From the NCBI RefSeq assembly GCF_001968815.1, contig NZ_MIEQ01000024.1, positions 62,001 through 126,000 of the forward strand: 64,000 nucleotides of DNA. The letters are read 5' to 3'. Both the position numbers and the translations under genes were made by a program. The notes below the pieces were generated by a model. It was not told the origin of the DNA and did not search any database. It saw nothing but the letters and a program-made list of their open reading frames with translations. Positions 38,435 through 47,360 of this stretch are shown one piece after another; positions within the stretch are counted from its first letter, which is position 1; each line of letters starts with the position of its first letter. This DNA is from Motiliproteus sp. MSK22-1. GTDB taxonomy: Bacteria > Pseudomonadota > Gammaproteobacteria > Pseudomonadales > Balneatricaceae.

Positions 38435-38742
38435 TGTAGAACTTTTATAAAGGCTCTAGCGTGACTCTCGTGCATCCACTTCGTATTGTGTTTTAGGCGA
38501 TATAAAACTCTCTCACTCTGGTGTTTCACTATCGTGCACTGGCTTTCAATGTCAGATACCACCCGAAAGGCGTACTTAACCCGCAATAACAATTGGGCTT
38601 TGAGTATATATTTCGAGAATATATTCGGAATCAACAAACAGAAGAGAAGCGAGTATCAAGAGTGGATAAGGTTAGTGAAGCTTGGGTTTTGGCCTCTATG
38701 GGGTTTTATTATGCCAGCCGCTCTGCAGGTGGCTGTTGATCA
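38435..38742. other. Gene-free stretch between trpR and the lipoprotein gene
   Basis: 308 nt upstream of the trpR promoter and downstream of the lipoprotein gene. An open frame of 141 codons starting on the plus strand at 38486 runs across it into the lipoprotein gene, but its protein resembles nothing and looks antisense. Otherwise nothing is seen. Confidence 0.45.
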
Positions 38743-39126
38743 TTATTTAAATGGATCGAATTCATCTATTGATTTTAGAACTCTACCATCATTTAGTAAT
38801 AAGTTGTCACCGTCCCAAACTCCGAAGATTTTGGGATTATCTAACTTAATATCTGCACCTGTATCAGGTTCTATTTTCAATCGCCCGATATACCATTTTT
38901 CCCCTGCGTGATCCCCATAAACTTCTGCACGATAGATGCTGGATGGATCATCTTTAAGTTTGGATAATACGACCCAAGCCCCTCCATCAGTTCCACCTAG
39001 CCACATAGCATTGTCAGGGACAGAATTAGGTCGATTAGGAATTGTTAACTCTGTCTCTTGATCTTGTCCACATGAATTCAAAAGACACAATATAAGCATT
39101 ATAGATGCTAATTTTCGAATCAACAT
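38743..39126 (-). CDS. Small lipoprotein, putative immunity protein
   Basis: 127-residue secreted lipoprotein: basic start MLIRK, hydrophobic core and lipobox LLNSC with Cys19 as the lipidation site, then a mature domain rich in Gly/Asp/Trp (NAMWLGGTDGGAWVVLSKL, WYIGRLKIEPDTGADIK, FGVWDGDNLLLNDGRVL). Not recognised by family. It begins 2 nt after the stop of a putative cysteine peptidase/amidase gene, and codon and base use are A+T-rich like that gene and unlike the flanks. The arrangement, toxin-like enzyme first and periplasmic lipoprotein next, is that of a type VI effector and its immunity protein. This role is inferred. Confidence 0.7.
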   Translation of the reverse strand: MLIRKLASIMLILCLLNSCGQDQETELTIPNRPNSVPDNAMWLGGTDGGAWVVLSKLKDDPSSIYRAEVYGDHAGEKWYIGRLKIEPDTGADIKLDNPKIFGVWDGDNLLLNDGRVLKSIDEFDPFK

Positions 39127-39128
39127 GG

Positions 39129-39758
39129 TTAATGTCCTTCAATCTCAAGGGTATTGGAGAAATAATTTATATCGGTGAATTCTGATTTAAGAGTATTAAT
39201 ATAAGAAATGGGTCTAGCATCTAAAACAGATGAGTCATATTTAACACCTGCAGATTCAACGACTTCCTGTACAAACGTAACACAGCTATAATTTATGATG
39301 TCATATTTTTTTCTGTTAGGATTTCTGTTTTCTGAGACTCTTTTTTTACAGTATTCAAGCATTATTTTGTATTTTTCTGGGACTTCTATAGATACACCAC
39401 TAATCCGTCCGTTTTGACCAGAAACCTTAGAAATATGATGAAATATATCAGTTAATGACCTTGTTTCAGGTTTACCATTTATAAAAGAGCAATCTGGCAT
39501 TGGTCTTCTTCTTGTTTCTCCTGAGCCCGAACGGTACCTTCCATATTCATAATATTTTGTTACACCTTTTCCTCCTTGATTACCTATAAACAATACTCCA
39601 GCATGACCAAGATCAGGAACTTTTGTGGTCTTATCATCCAAAAGGTCTTCAATAACATCATCAAAAGGTAAAAAATCAGGTAAATCGACCTTAATAGATG
39701 GTCTGGGAACGGCAATAAGAAAATCAGGGAACACTAAGGGAAAGACATAATCACTCAT
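39129..39758 (-). CDS. Putative papain-fold/NlpC-P60-like effector (cysteine peptidase or amidase)
   Basis: 209-residue protein without signal peptide or membrane span. The order of key residues is His first, Cys later: His52 in DLGHAGVLFIG and Cys159 in INYSCVTFVQEVVESAG, as in circularly permuted NlpC/P60-type enzymes that cut peptidoglycan peptides or acyl groups. Other ordered blocks are TKYYEYGRYR (67-76), RRRPMPDC and the SLTDIFHHISK segment. The Pro/Phe-rich N-terminus (VFPLVFPDFLIAVPRP) may be a secretion or docking part. AAAGGA precedes the ATG. Paired with a lipoprotein gene. No VgrG, Hcp or PAAR gene is in the window, so delivery is not shown. Confidence 0.65.
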   Translation of the reverse strand: MSDYVFPLVFPDFLIAVPRPSIKVDLPDFLPFDDVIEDLLDDKTTKVPDLGHAGVLFIGNQGGKGVTKYYEYGRYRSGSGETRRRPMPDCSFINGKPETRSLTDIFHHISKVSGQNGRISGVSIEVPEKYKIMLEYCKKRVSENRNPNRKKYDIINYSCVTFVQEVVESAGVKYDSSVLDARPISYINTLKSEFTDINYFSNTLEIEGH

Positions 39759-39920
39759 ATAAAAAATCCTTTATTTAAGCCAAAATCCTTTATGTACTAA
39801 AAAATCGCGCTAACTTTCTCAATATCCATCTAGGAAGTCAATGGCTTTTACAGGGACATACTATTGTTCTAGCAACCCGGAAAGCACTCCAAGAAAAATC
39901 ACAAAATCTGATTCCAGCTG

Positions 39921-40604
39921 TTAATAAAACGGCTGCATTATCAGCTGCGCGCCAGCGATTAATGCGGATACTTCAAATAACCTCTTAATATGCTGATTAC
40001 TGATTCGGCTGCCGATATAAACCCCTAGCCAGGAGCCCAGTGCTGCTGCAGGAAACAGGACTGCTACCCATTGCCAGTTGACTTCTCCATAGAGTGTCAG
40101 TGTTATGGCTCCTGCTGCATTCCAGAAGATACCTACGATAACCAGGGTGTGTTGAATCGCAAGTCGATAATCAAGTCCAAACCACCTCACTAACCAGAGA
40201 GTTACCATTAATCCTGTACCACTTGTCAGTGATCCGTTGATGATACCGATGAGGAATAATACAAGCGCTCCGAGCCCTATTGATTTTGGCCTATTGTTTA
40301 GTGTCGCTGGTGCTATTGTCTGGCCAAGGTTTTTATCGGCGATTGAATAGCAGGCAATTGCAATATTAAGAAGGCCAAGGGAAATCAGTCCTATAGTCTC
40401 CGGTATCAGTAGCACCATTTTTGCCCCCAGTAAAACTCCGGGCAGCCCTGCTCCAAATAGCAGTAAGATGATGTGGAAATTCAGATTTTTCTTTTTTAAT
40501 GCATAAAAAAGAGCACCTGTTCCCATGGCGACAGTTGTTACCTTGTGAGTGGCCAATGCAACGGAAAACGGCAGTCCCAGCCATATTAACAGTGGCAATT
40601 GCAA
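39921..40604 (-). CDS. TSUP (TauE/SafE) family membrane permease
   Basis: 227 residues from a TTG at 40604, but the conserved TSUP start (LSALAGGGTGLLQLPLL) extends upstream in the same open frame to about 40679, overlapping the end of the VOC gene. Between 40694 and 40607 that frame has no ATG, GTG or TTG, so the true start is probably a rare codon (for example ATT at 40658 or CTG at 40667). The protein has about eight membrane helices, with VALATHKVTTVAMGTGAL and the second repeat NGSLTSGTGLMVTLWLV. TSUP proteins move sulfur-containing or organic anions. As the last gene after the itaconate set it may export or import an organic acid; this is inferred. Confidence 0.8.
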   Translation of the reverse strand: MQLPLLIWLGLPFSVALATHKVTTVAMGTGALFYALKKKNLNFHIILLLFGAGLPGVLLGAKMVLLIPETIGLISLGLLNIAIACYSIADKNLGQTIAPATLNNRPKSIGLGALVLFLIGIINGSLTSGTGLMVTLWLVRWFGLDYRLAIQHTLVIVGIFWNAAGAITLTLYGEVNWQWVAVLFPAAALGSWLGVYIGSRISNQHIKRLFEVSALIAGAQLIMQPFY

Positions 40605-40677
40605 CAGGCCGGTGCCCCCGCCAGCCAGCGCCGAGAGCGTATTGGCTGCCAGGCCAATACCAAACAGCTGTAGCGAT

Positions 40678-41079
<402 letters not shown>

Positions 41080-41973
41080 TTAAATACTCCTGGGGGTATC
41101 TGCCTGAGAGGGGGTTGTTTGCGCTAATATCTGTCGAGCCAATGCAATGACAGGTGCGTCTAGCATCTTGCCGTCCAGTTGGCAGGCTCCATATCCCAGC
41201 CTGGTTGCTTCATCCATAGCCTCAATTGCTCTTTTAGCCCATCGCCGTTGTTCTCCGCTGTAGGTAAATATGCGATTGACCGCAGCCACTTGAAGTGGAT
41301 GGATACAGAGTGCGCCATGGAATCCCATTGCTTTTGCGGTTGAGAGATCAGTGTCCAGTTTTTCCGAATGACTGAATTCGCCAATGGAGCCCGGAAAACC
41401 CAGTGCCGAAATTGATGATTCTGCCGCAGCCAGGACGAGTTGCTGGCAGACTCCCAGAAGACTTTGATTCGTTGGTGGCACTCCAAGCTCGGCGCAAAGG
41501 TCTTCAGATCCTAAGGCCAGTGAGCTGATTCGTGGTGATGAGGCGGCTATTTCACGGGCGTTCAGGACTCCTTTGCTGGATTCGATCATGGCGATTAGTC
41601 GGGTTGATCCTGCGGCCATGTTTTGTTCTTCCTCCAGTTTGCTGAGGTGTGAATCAATCAGGCTAATGACACCGGCACTCTCTACTTTGGGCAATAACAC
41701 CGAATCTAGTTGTACTAATTCCAGGCAATTAAGATCATTGGTCAGGTGTTCCAGTTCTGAGTTAATCCGCACGGCTACCCGTTGATCCTGGGTTTTCAGT
41801 TGGGTGATACTGGTGGGTAGCTGGTTGCGAGCTTCTGCCTTTGCCTGATCAGGTACGCTGTCTTCAAGGTCAAGTACAATGACATCAGCGTTTTTATCGG
41901 CAGCTTTGGCAATAAAATCCGGACGATTGGCGGGAACAAACAAATAGCTTCGAGCTTTGTTTAATGTACTCAT
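41080..41973 (-). CDS. ccl: (S)-citramalyl-CoA lyase (CitE/HpcH family)
   Basis: 297-residue TIM-barrel lyase splitting (S)-citramalyl-CoA into acetyl-CoA and pyruvate, the last step of itaconate breakdown. CitE-family marks are SYLFVPANRPDFIAKA at the N-terminus, the metal site VLDLEDSVPDQAK, VRINSE, MIESSKGVLNAREIA and ALGSEDLCAELG. Length is as in CitE-like lyases (about 290). Its neighbours, a CaiB-type CoA-transferase and a MaoC-type hydratase, supply the two preceding steps, which is the main reason for the specific name over a generic HpcH/HpaI aldolase. Confidence 0.85.
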   Translation of the reverse strand: MSTLNKARSYLFVPANRPDFIAKAADKNADVIVLDLEDSVPDQAKAEARNQLPTSITQLKTQDQRVAVRINSELEHLTNDLNCLELVQLDSVLLPKVESAGVISLIDSHLSKLEEEQNMAAGSTRLIAMIESSKGVLNAREIAASSPRISSLALGSEDLCAELGVPPTNQSLLGVCQQLVLAAAESSISALGFPGSIGEFSHSEKLDTDLSTAKAMGFHGALCIHPLQVAAVNRIFTYSGEQRRWAKRAIEAMDEATRLGYGACQLDGKMLDAPVIALARQILAQTTPSQADTPRSI

Positions 41974-42044
41974 AGGGTAGTTCTCCAGTGATGATATTCA
42001 GAGATTTATTTCAGTTGTTGGCACAGCTGTTCGCTGTCCATTCG

Positions 42045-43430
42045 TTACTGATACATCAGTTCTGGTAAGAAGAGCGATATTTGGGGGATGTAGGTAATCA
42101 GCAGCAAAAAGCCAAGTAACAGCCCTAACCAGGGTAAGCAGGCTTTAATTACCCAGATCATGTTCTGGCCGGTGATTCCTGCGGTAACAAATAGATTCAG
42201 GCCTACCGGCGGGGTAAGCATGCCTATTTCCATGTTGACCACCATAATGATTCCCAGGTGAATGGGATCGATACCCAATTGGATGGCAATCGGAAACAGG
42301 ATTGGTGCCATGATCAGCAAAATAGCTGAAGGTTCCATAAAGTTACCTGCTGCCAGTAACAGAAGATTCATGATGATCAGGAACCCCCAGGCTGGTAGCC
42401 CCCAAGCGATTATTGCTTCTGCAATCTGATGGGGAATTCGCTCGGTAGTAAGGACATGAGCAAATAACATGGCATTGGCAATAATAAAAAGAAGCATCAT
42501 TGCTACTTTGGCAGCATCAAGGACTACTTTTCGCACCTCTGGGTCAATAACAGAACGGGGCAGTGCCAATAGCAGTGGGATTAAATTACGTGTGCATGCA
42601 CAGTAAAACCTTTCACCCTTGTTAATCCAGGTGATTGTTTTTAAAGGACCTATGTCACGATAGCCGAATACGGCTACCAGATAACCATAGACTGCTGCCA
42701 CTGCAGCTGCTTCAGTCGGAGACGCCACACCACCATAGATAGAGCCCAACACAATAAAGATCAGCATTATTCCGCCGAGGGCGACCATGCCTGAACGAGC
42801 CAGTTGCCTGAATCCTGGAAATCGTTGTGATGGCAGTCCTTTAATGCGGGCGGCAATATAGATAGCCAGCATCAATATAAAACCCATCAGCAGACCTGGA
42901 ATTAGTCCGGCCATGAACATTTTTGAGGCAGAGACTTCTGTTGCTGCCGAGTAAACCAGCATAACAATAGAGGGAGGGATCAGGATGCCCAGAGTCCCGG
43001 CATTGGCTATCACACCGGCAGCGAATGATTGTGGGTAGCCAGATCGCACCATGCCTGCGATTACTATGGTTCCGATTGCTGCAACTGTCGCCGGCGAAGA
43101 CCCGGAAACTGCGGCAAACAGCATACAGGCTAGAACCGAAGCCATTGCCAGTCCGCCTCGAATGTGCCCTACACAATCAACGGCGAAATTTATCAGCCGT
43201 TTAGCCACTCCGCCCGTGGATAAGAATGCAGAGGACAGTATAAAAAAAGGGATGGCGAGTAATGTGTAGTGCTCCGAAGTCGCCTCAAATAACTTCAGTG
43301 CTACGGAGGCCAGAGAATCGTTGGAAAAAAGTAAAATGGTGGTCATTGATGACAGACCAAGAGCGATGGCGATTGGCATGCCGATAAACATGCAGATAAA
43401 TAAACAAATGAAAAGCATTGCGATCGTCAT
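42045..43430 (-). CDS. dctM: TRAP transporter large permease (DctM type)
   Basis: 461-residue membrane protein, the ion-coupled channel subunit of a tripartite ATP-independent transporter. Typical blocks are HYTLLAIPFFILSSAFLSTGG, ACMLFAAVSGSSPATVAAIG, AGTLGILIPPSIVMLVYSAA, ASPTEAAAVAA, and MLTPPVGLNLFVT. It is about 35 residues longer than usual, owing to an insert near residue 265 (WINKGERFYCACTR to RSVIDPEVRK), also seen in some dicarboxylate TRAP systems. The ATG overlaps the dctQ stop (TAATG). Within the itaconate cluster the substrate is probably itaconate or a related C5 dicarboxylate. Confidence 0.93.
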   Translation of the reverse strand: MTIAMLFICLFICMFIGMPIAIALGLSSMTTILLFSNDSLASVALKLFEATSEHYTLLAIPFFILSSAFLSTGGVAKRLINFAVDCVGHIRGGLAMASVLACMLFAAVSGSSPATVAAIGTIVIAGMVRSGYPQSFAAGVIANAGTLGILIPPSIVMLVYSAATEVSASKMFMAGLIPGLLMGFILMLAIYIAARIKGLPSQRFPGFRQLARSGMVALGGIMLIFIVLGSIYGGVASPTEAAAVAAVYGYLVAVFGYRDIGPLKTITWINKGERFYCACTRNLIPLLLALPRSVIDPEVRKVVLDAAKVAMMLLFIIANAMLFAHVLTTERIPHQIAEAIIAWGLPAWGFLIIMNLLLLAAGNFMEPSAILLIMAPILFPIAIQLGIDPIHLGIIMVVNMEIGMLTPPVGLNLFVTAGITGQNMIWVIKACLPWLGLLLGFLLLITYIPQISLFLPELMYQ

Positions 43431-44005
43431 TATTTGCGCTCCTGGGGGATGGCTGCTTCGCTGGAATGCTGATAATCGGCTGATAGTTCATCGGCAATGG
43501 CCATCGATGTTTTGGCTTCATCAGCCAACTGAAACCCTTCACTTCTTCCCTGAGCGATATTCCAACCTAATGTCAGAAATCGAAAAAGTAGCAGGGTGAA
43601 TCCGATTAACAGGACACTGCTGGCGACCCAGGCCGGTACCGGCAGGTCTTCCAGTTCAATGCCAATCAATACTAATTTTGACAAATAGGACCAGGAGCCC
43701 AGAAGAAACAGCCCGCAGTAGAACAGGCAAAGAATAATTGCCAGCAGACTCAATTGACGATGGATCGGTCGTGGAAGCATTCGGACAAAAACATCAACGC
43801 CTATATGCGCACCAACACGCACTCCGTAGGATGCGCCAAATAGTACAAACCAGGCCGAGAGTAGTAGAGTGAGTTCTTGAGCCCAGTGAATCCCGCTATT
43901 GAAAACAAAGCGCATCAGGACTTCGACAAAGACCAGGAGCACCATGGATATCAGCAGCAAAGACAAAAAGCCTTCCTCAACGCTATTGATGAGATTACGT
44001 AACAT
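43430..44005 (-). CDS. dctQ: TRAP transporter small permease (DctQ type)
   Basis: 191-residue four-span membrane subunit. DctQ features are FVEVLMRFVFNSGIHWAQEL, LFGASYGVRVGAHIGVD, and LPRPIHRQLSLLA. I place the start at the ATG at 44005 because TGAGG lies 7 nt before it; an upstream TTG at 44023 would add six residues without a ribosome site. The C-terminus has a hydrophilic tail of about 45 residues beyond the last helix. A hairpin lies about 23 nt upstream, between dctP and this gene. Confidence 0.92.
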   Translation of the reverse strand: MLRNLINSVEEGFLSLLLISMVLLVFVEVLMRFVFNSGIHWAQELTLLLSAWFVLFGASYGVRVGAHIGVDVFVRMLPRPIHRQLSLLAIILCLFYCGLFLLGSWSYLSKLVLIGIELEDLPVPAWVASSVLLIGFTLLLFRFLTLGWNIAQGRSEGFQLADEAKTSMAIADELSADYQHSSEAAIPQERK

Positions 44006-44027
44006 TGTGGCCTCAGAATACAAGTAA

Positions 44028-44052
44028 GAGGGCGGAAGCGGGTTCCGCCCTT
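44028..44052 (-). promoter_or_regulatory. Intercistronic hairpin dctP-dctQ
   Basis: Perfect 9-bp stem AGGGCGGAA / TTCCGCCCT plus a closing G-U pair, with a 5-nt loop and no T-run. Such hairpins after binding-protein genes usually shield the upstream mRNA from 3' decay, so that more DctP than permease is made. Confidence 0.55.
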
Positions 44053-44080
44053 AGGTTATCCAGCGTTAGTAAGAACTGAA

Positions 44081-45076
44081 TCAGGGGGTGTTGGATTGAA
44101 CTGCGGCCTCGATCAGCGCGTTGCCTATTTGACTTTCAAATTGTTTCCATACCGGTTGAACCGCATCAATCCATAGCTGACGTTGTGAGTCTGTAATTGT
44201 GATGAGTTCTGAGCGCTTAGAGTCCAGTATGGCCTGGCGATCACTGACTGATTTTTCAAGTGCCACCTGATTACCAAACTGAATGGCCTCGTCCATTGCC
44301 TGTTTAATTTCCCGACGTAGCTCGTTGTCCAACTGTTGCCAGAATTCCACTGATGTCACCACCATATAGTCCACTAAACCATGGTTGGATTCGGTGATAT
44401 AGGGTTGGACTTCATGAAACTTCTTCGAATATATGTTGGACCAGGTGTTTTCCTGGCCATCAATCGCTTTAGTTTGCAGAAGGGTAAATACTTCAGAGAA
44501 TGGCTTCTTTAAGGGAACAGCCTTAACAGCCTCAAATTGAGCCTGTAAGACATCTGAACTCATGATGCGAAACTTCTTTCCGTTTGCGTCTTGGGGAATA
44601 CGCAGTGGATCATTAGCAGATAATTGTTTCATTCCGTTGTGCAGGTAGCCCAGGCCGATCAAGCCTTTTCGTTCCATGGATTTCAGCAGACTACGCCCTT
44701 GATCACTGCTTTGAAAACGTTCTACTGCCTCCATATCCTTAAATAGAAAAGGTAAATCGAACAGCTGTAGCTTTTTGGTGTATCTGGAAAACTTGGATAG
44801 GGTTGGGGCTGCTATCTGGACATCTCCCAGCAGCATTGCCTGAAGGACTTTGTTGTCTCCAAACAGTTGGCTGTTTGGGTAGATATCAACTTCCACCCGC
44901 TCACCGACCCGCTGTTCCAGTAAGCTTTTAAAGCGGTTAGCCATTTTCCCTTTAGGTGTATTCTCAGCCACAACATGGGAGAATTTGATGGTTATCTTAT
45001 TTGCGGCAACTGCAGAATCCAGTGTGCCAATAATTAATGCGCTACATACTATCGTGCTGGCCAGTAGCTTTTTCAT
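44081..45076 (-). CDS. dctP: TRAP transporter substrate-binding protein (DctP type)
   Basis: 331-residue periplasmic solute-binding protein. A signal peptide with basic start MKKLLAS and hydrophobic core ends at a likely AVAA site near residue 25. The DctP fold shows as IKFSHVVAENTPKGKMANRFK, LQLFDLPFLFKDMEAVERF, GYLHNGMKQLSANDPL, the arginine-bearing KKFRIMSSDVLQAQFEA (binding the carboxylate), and AIDGQENTWSNIY. Length matches the family. First gene of the dctPQM set and 130 nt after the hydratase gene. Likely ligand: itaconate or another C4/C5 dicarboxylate, from context. Confidence 0.94.
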   Translation of the reverse strand: MKKLLASTIVCSALIIGTLDSAVAANKITIKFSHVVAENTPKGKMANRFKSLLEQRVGERVEVDIYPNSQLFGDNKVLQAMLLGDVQIAAPTLSKFSRYTKKLQLFDLPFLFKDMEAVERFQSSDQGRSLLKSMERKGLIGLGYLHNGMKQLSANDPLRIPQDANGKKFRIMSSDVLQAQFEAVKAVPLKKPFSEVFTLLQTKAIDGQENTWSNIYSKKFHEVQPYITESNHGLVDYMVVTSVEFWQQLDNELRREIKQAMDEAIQFGNQVALEKSVSDRQAILDSKRSELITITDSQRQLWIDAVQPVWKQFESQIGNALIEAAVQSNTP

Positions 45077-45135
45077 GGTGATCTCCTACTTGTTTTTATA
45101 AAGAGCTTTTAAAATTCCCTTTTAATTGATTACCC

Positions 45136-45152
45136 AGAGCCTTAAAGGCTCT
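45136..45152. repeat. Small inverted repeat in the hydratase-dctP gap
   Basis: AGAGCCTT-A-AAGGCTCT is a perfect 17-nt palindrome with a central A. It lies between two operon genes and about 60 nt before the dctP start. It could be a processing hairpin; no T-run adjoins it. Confidence 0.4.
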
Positions 45153-45206
45153 TTCAGTGGATAGGGGAGCTATGCAGAATCCTGTCAGTTGCTGATGTTT
45201 TTCTGA

Positions 45207-46049
45207 TTACAAGCTGGCTTCAGCTTCCATAGCTCGCTGTTGTTGAGAATCTTTTGCCCATAAGCGCACAACATTGTTTTCAACACGGCCGTGTATACTG
45301 TAAGGAAGGTGATCAAACAGCGGCCTCAGGGCGCGAAATGTAAAGCTTTTGACTGTCGCTTCAGGCAGGTTCCTTTTAAGCAGTTCCAGTAACAGTGTTG
45401 CGGTCAATGGCCCATGGACAATCAAGCCAGGGTAGCCTTCCTGCTGTTGGCAGTATTCCCGGTCGTAATGAATACGATGGCCATTAAAGGTCAGCGCCGA
45501 ATAACGAAACAGCAATACCGGATCAGGTCGAATCTCTTGTGACCAATCGGCTGGTTCGGAATCAATTTCGGGTACTCTGGCTTTCTGCCAGGGGCTTTCA
45601 GCTGCCGGACGATAGACAATATCGTGCTCTTCGATCCAGTCACCGCCTGCGCTTCCCTGTATTTTGTGTTCAACAGTTACAAAGGCCAGCGCTCCGCTTC
45701 TCCCTTCTTTGAGCTGAACCTTCCTGATTGTTGACAGTCGTGTCAGCTGATCTCCAATCAGTAGTGGCTGAACAAATTTAAACCTTCCTCCCGCCCACAT
45801 TCTTCTGGGGAGATCTATTGGAGGCAGAAATCCACCTTTTCGAGCATGTCCGTCCGGGCCCAGGTCGGCGGTATTATGTTGAGGGTTAAAAAAAATCCAG
45901 TGCCAAAGGGGGGGCAGTGGGCTGCTATTGTCACAAGACTGATTTGAATCCAGTGTTGCTGCCAAAGACCGGACTCGGTTTGCATCTAGCTGATCACGAC
46001 TATGCTCAGTCCGATTAACCCAGTTGGAATAGTTCTGAAAGGATGACAT
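45207..46049 (-). CDS. ich: Itaconyl-CoA hydratase (MaoC / FAS1-like hot-dog dehydratase)
   Basis: 280-residue double hot-dog hydratase that converts itaconyl-CoA to (S)-citramalyl-CoA. The N-terminal half carries PPLWHWIFF, LGPDGHARKGGFLPP and PRRMWAGGRFKF, as in mesaconyl-C4-CoA hydratases; the C-terminal hot-dog has YSALTFNGHRIHYDREYC with the catalytic Asn/Asp-His region and PGLIVHGPLTATLLLEL. This is the size and layout of the P. aeruginosa itaconyl-CoA hydratase class. It lies 9 nt after the CoA-transferase gene. The exact isomer used (itaconyl- or mesaconyl-CoA) is inferred from the cluster. Confidence 0.85.
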   Translation of the reverse strand: MSSFQNYSNWVNRTEHSRDQLDANRVRSLAATLDSNQSCDNSSPLPPLWHWIFFNPQHNTADLGPDGHARKGGFLPPIDLPRRMWAGGRFKFVQPLLIGDQLTRLSTIRKVQLKEGRSGALAFVTVEHKIQGSAGGDWIEEHDIVYRPAAESPWQKARVPEIDSEPADWSQEIRPDPVLLFRYSALTFNGHRIHYDREYCQQQEGYPGLIVHGPLTATLLLELLKRNLPEATVKSFTFRALRPLFDHLPYSIHGRVENNVVRLWAKDSQQQRAMEAEASL

Positions 46050-46058
46050 GGATAAACC

Positions 46059-47204
46059 CTATTTATTGGTTGAAAATTCAGCAAATATGCTTGCAGTATG
46101 TTCGCCCAGTGCCGGTACAGGATTGAAAGCGATAGGGTCTTTGTCGAAGATAACCGGAGGTGCAACGATATCTGCGGGTCCAGAAGGAGTCTGAACCCGG
46201 GTGTAGCGAAGCTGAGGATGGGATACCAGATCTTCAGTATGATTAACTGACCCAAAAGCAATGCCACTGGTTTGTAACCGTTGACGAAGTTCGGCACTGT
46301 TAAAATCATTGAAACGATGACTGATCAGCTCATCAAGTTCTGGCCGATGAGCAACTCGCTGGTTGTTGCTACTAAAGCGAGGGTCATCCACCAAGTCGGG
46401 CTGTTCAAGAATTTCCTCACAAAAACGTTGCCATTCGCGGTTGTTTTGAATTGATAGCACCAGACTTTTACCCTCGCTGGATTTGAATTCTCCATAGGGA
46501 GCAATAGAAGGGTGTTTTAATCCGACTCGAGCAGGACCTTTACCAGTATATTTCTGATGCAGTATTGGTACTGACATCCAGTCTGCGGCACCGTCGAACA
46601 GCGAAACCTTTATTGCACTGCCTTGCCCGGTTTTTTCCCGCTTCAGCAGGGCCTGCTGGATACCGGATAAGGCGTTCATACCCGCACCTATATCACAGAT
46701 AGATACACCGATACGGCCATACCCTTCTGCCGCTCCGCTCACTGAAACCAACCCACTCTCGGACTGAATCAACAGGTCATAGGCTTTCATATCCTTGTAT
46801 TCGCCGGCTTCGCCATAACCGGAAATATCACAGGTAATCAGTCGAGGGTAACGAGTTCTCAGTGAGTCGGAGTCCAGGCCTATTCGTGCGGTCGCTCCCG
46901 GTGCCAGGTTCTGGATAAATACATCTGCTTGCGCCAGCATCTTATGCATCAGCTCCAGGCCGTCAGCAGATTTGATATCTACCACCACGGATTCTTTGCC
47001 ACGGTTGGTCCAGACAAAGTAAGAGGATTCTCCGTTGACGGCACTGTCATAACCGCGGGCAAAGTCCCCGGCATCACGTTCAACCTTAATTACCCGAGCC
47101 CCTGCATCAGCTAGACGACAGGAACATAGTGGTGCTGCCAATGCCTGTTCTATAGAGATGACCAGCAGCCCTTCAAGCGGTTTTGTTACAGTTTGTTGTT
47201 GCAT
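46059..47204 (-). CDS. ict: Itaconate CoA-transferase (CaiB/BaiF family III)
   Basis: 381 residues from the ATG at 47204. The frame is open to 47285, but that 27-residue addition is not family-like; an ATG at 47216 is also possible. The enzyme moves CoA from succinyl-CoA to itaconate, the entry step. Family III marks are EGLLVISIEQALAAPLCS, RVIKVERDAGDFARGYD, VVDIKSADG, the catalytic Asp in MKAYDLLIQSESGLVS, and KHPSIAPYGEF. It is the first gene of the minus-strand itaconate operon and divergent from a LysR gene, as in Pseudomonas where the cluster is PA0877-PA0886. Confidence 0.85.
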   Translation of the reverse strand: MQQQTVTKPLEGLLVISIEQALAAPLCSCRLADAGARVIKVERDAGDFARGYDSAVNGESSYFVWTNRGKESVVVDIKSADGLELMHKMLAQADVFIQNLAPGATARIGLDSDSLRTRYPRLITCDISGYGEAGEYKDMKAYDLLIQSESGLVSVSGAAEGYGRIGVSICDIGAGMNALSGIQQALLKREKTGQGSAIKVSLFDGAADWMSVPILHQKYTGKGPARVGLKHPSIAPYGEFKSSEGKSLVLSIQNNREWQRFCEEILEQPDLVDDPRFSSNNQRVAHRPELDELISHRFNDFNSAELRQRLQTSGIAFGSVNHTEDLVSHPQLRYTRVQTPSGPADIVAPPVIFDKDPIAFNPVPALGEHTASIFAEFSTNK

Positions 47205-47317
47205 CTGGATACCCATTGGAAAGAGCAATATTTGTGTGTTCGTTTTTCTTATGGATATAATGAAACTTGATTGAACCGCTGACAAACGAGATAAATTACG
47301 GTTGTCGGGATAGTTTT

Positions 47318-47346
47318 ATTAATCTGATATTTGAGTCTGAATTAAT
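47318..47346. promoter_or_regulatory. Candidate LysR-type operator upstream of ict
   Basis: ATTAATCTGA and TCTGAATTAAT flank a short A/T core, giving ATTAAT at 47318-47323 and 47341-47346 in the gap between ict and its divergent LysR gene. A perfect GAGAATTCTC palindrome follows at 47351-47360, just before the LysR start. Binding is inferred. Confidence 0.35.
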
Positions 47347-47360
47347 TTTGGAGAATTCTC

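Noticed and set aside
38486-38911. 141-codon open frame on the plus strand upstream of trpR
   Set aside because: It overlaps the lipoprotein gene in antisense; the lipoprotein has a clear lipobox and a coupled neighbour, so the minus-strand gene is preferred.
38743-39758. Classical type II toxin-antitoxin pair
   Set aside because: The small partner is a secreted lipoprotein, not a DNA-binding antitoxin, and comes second; effector-immunity fits better.
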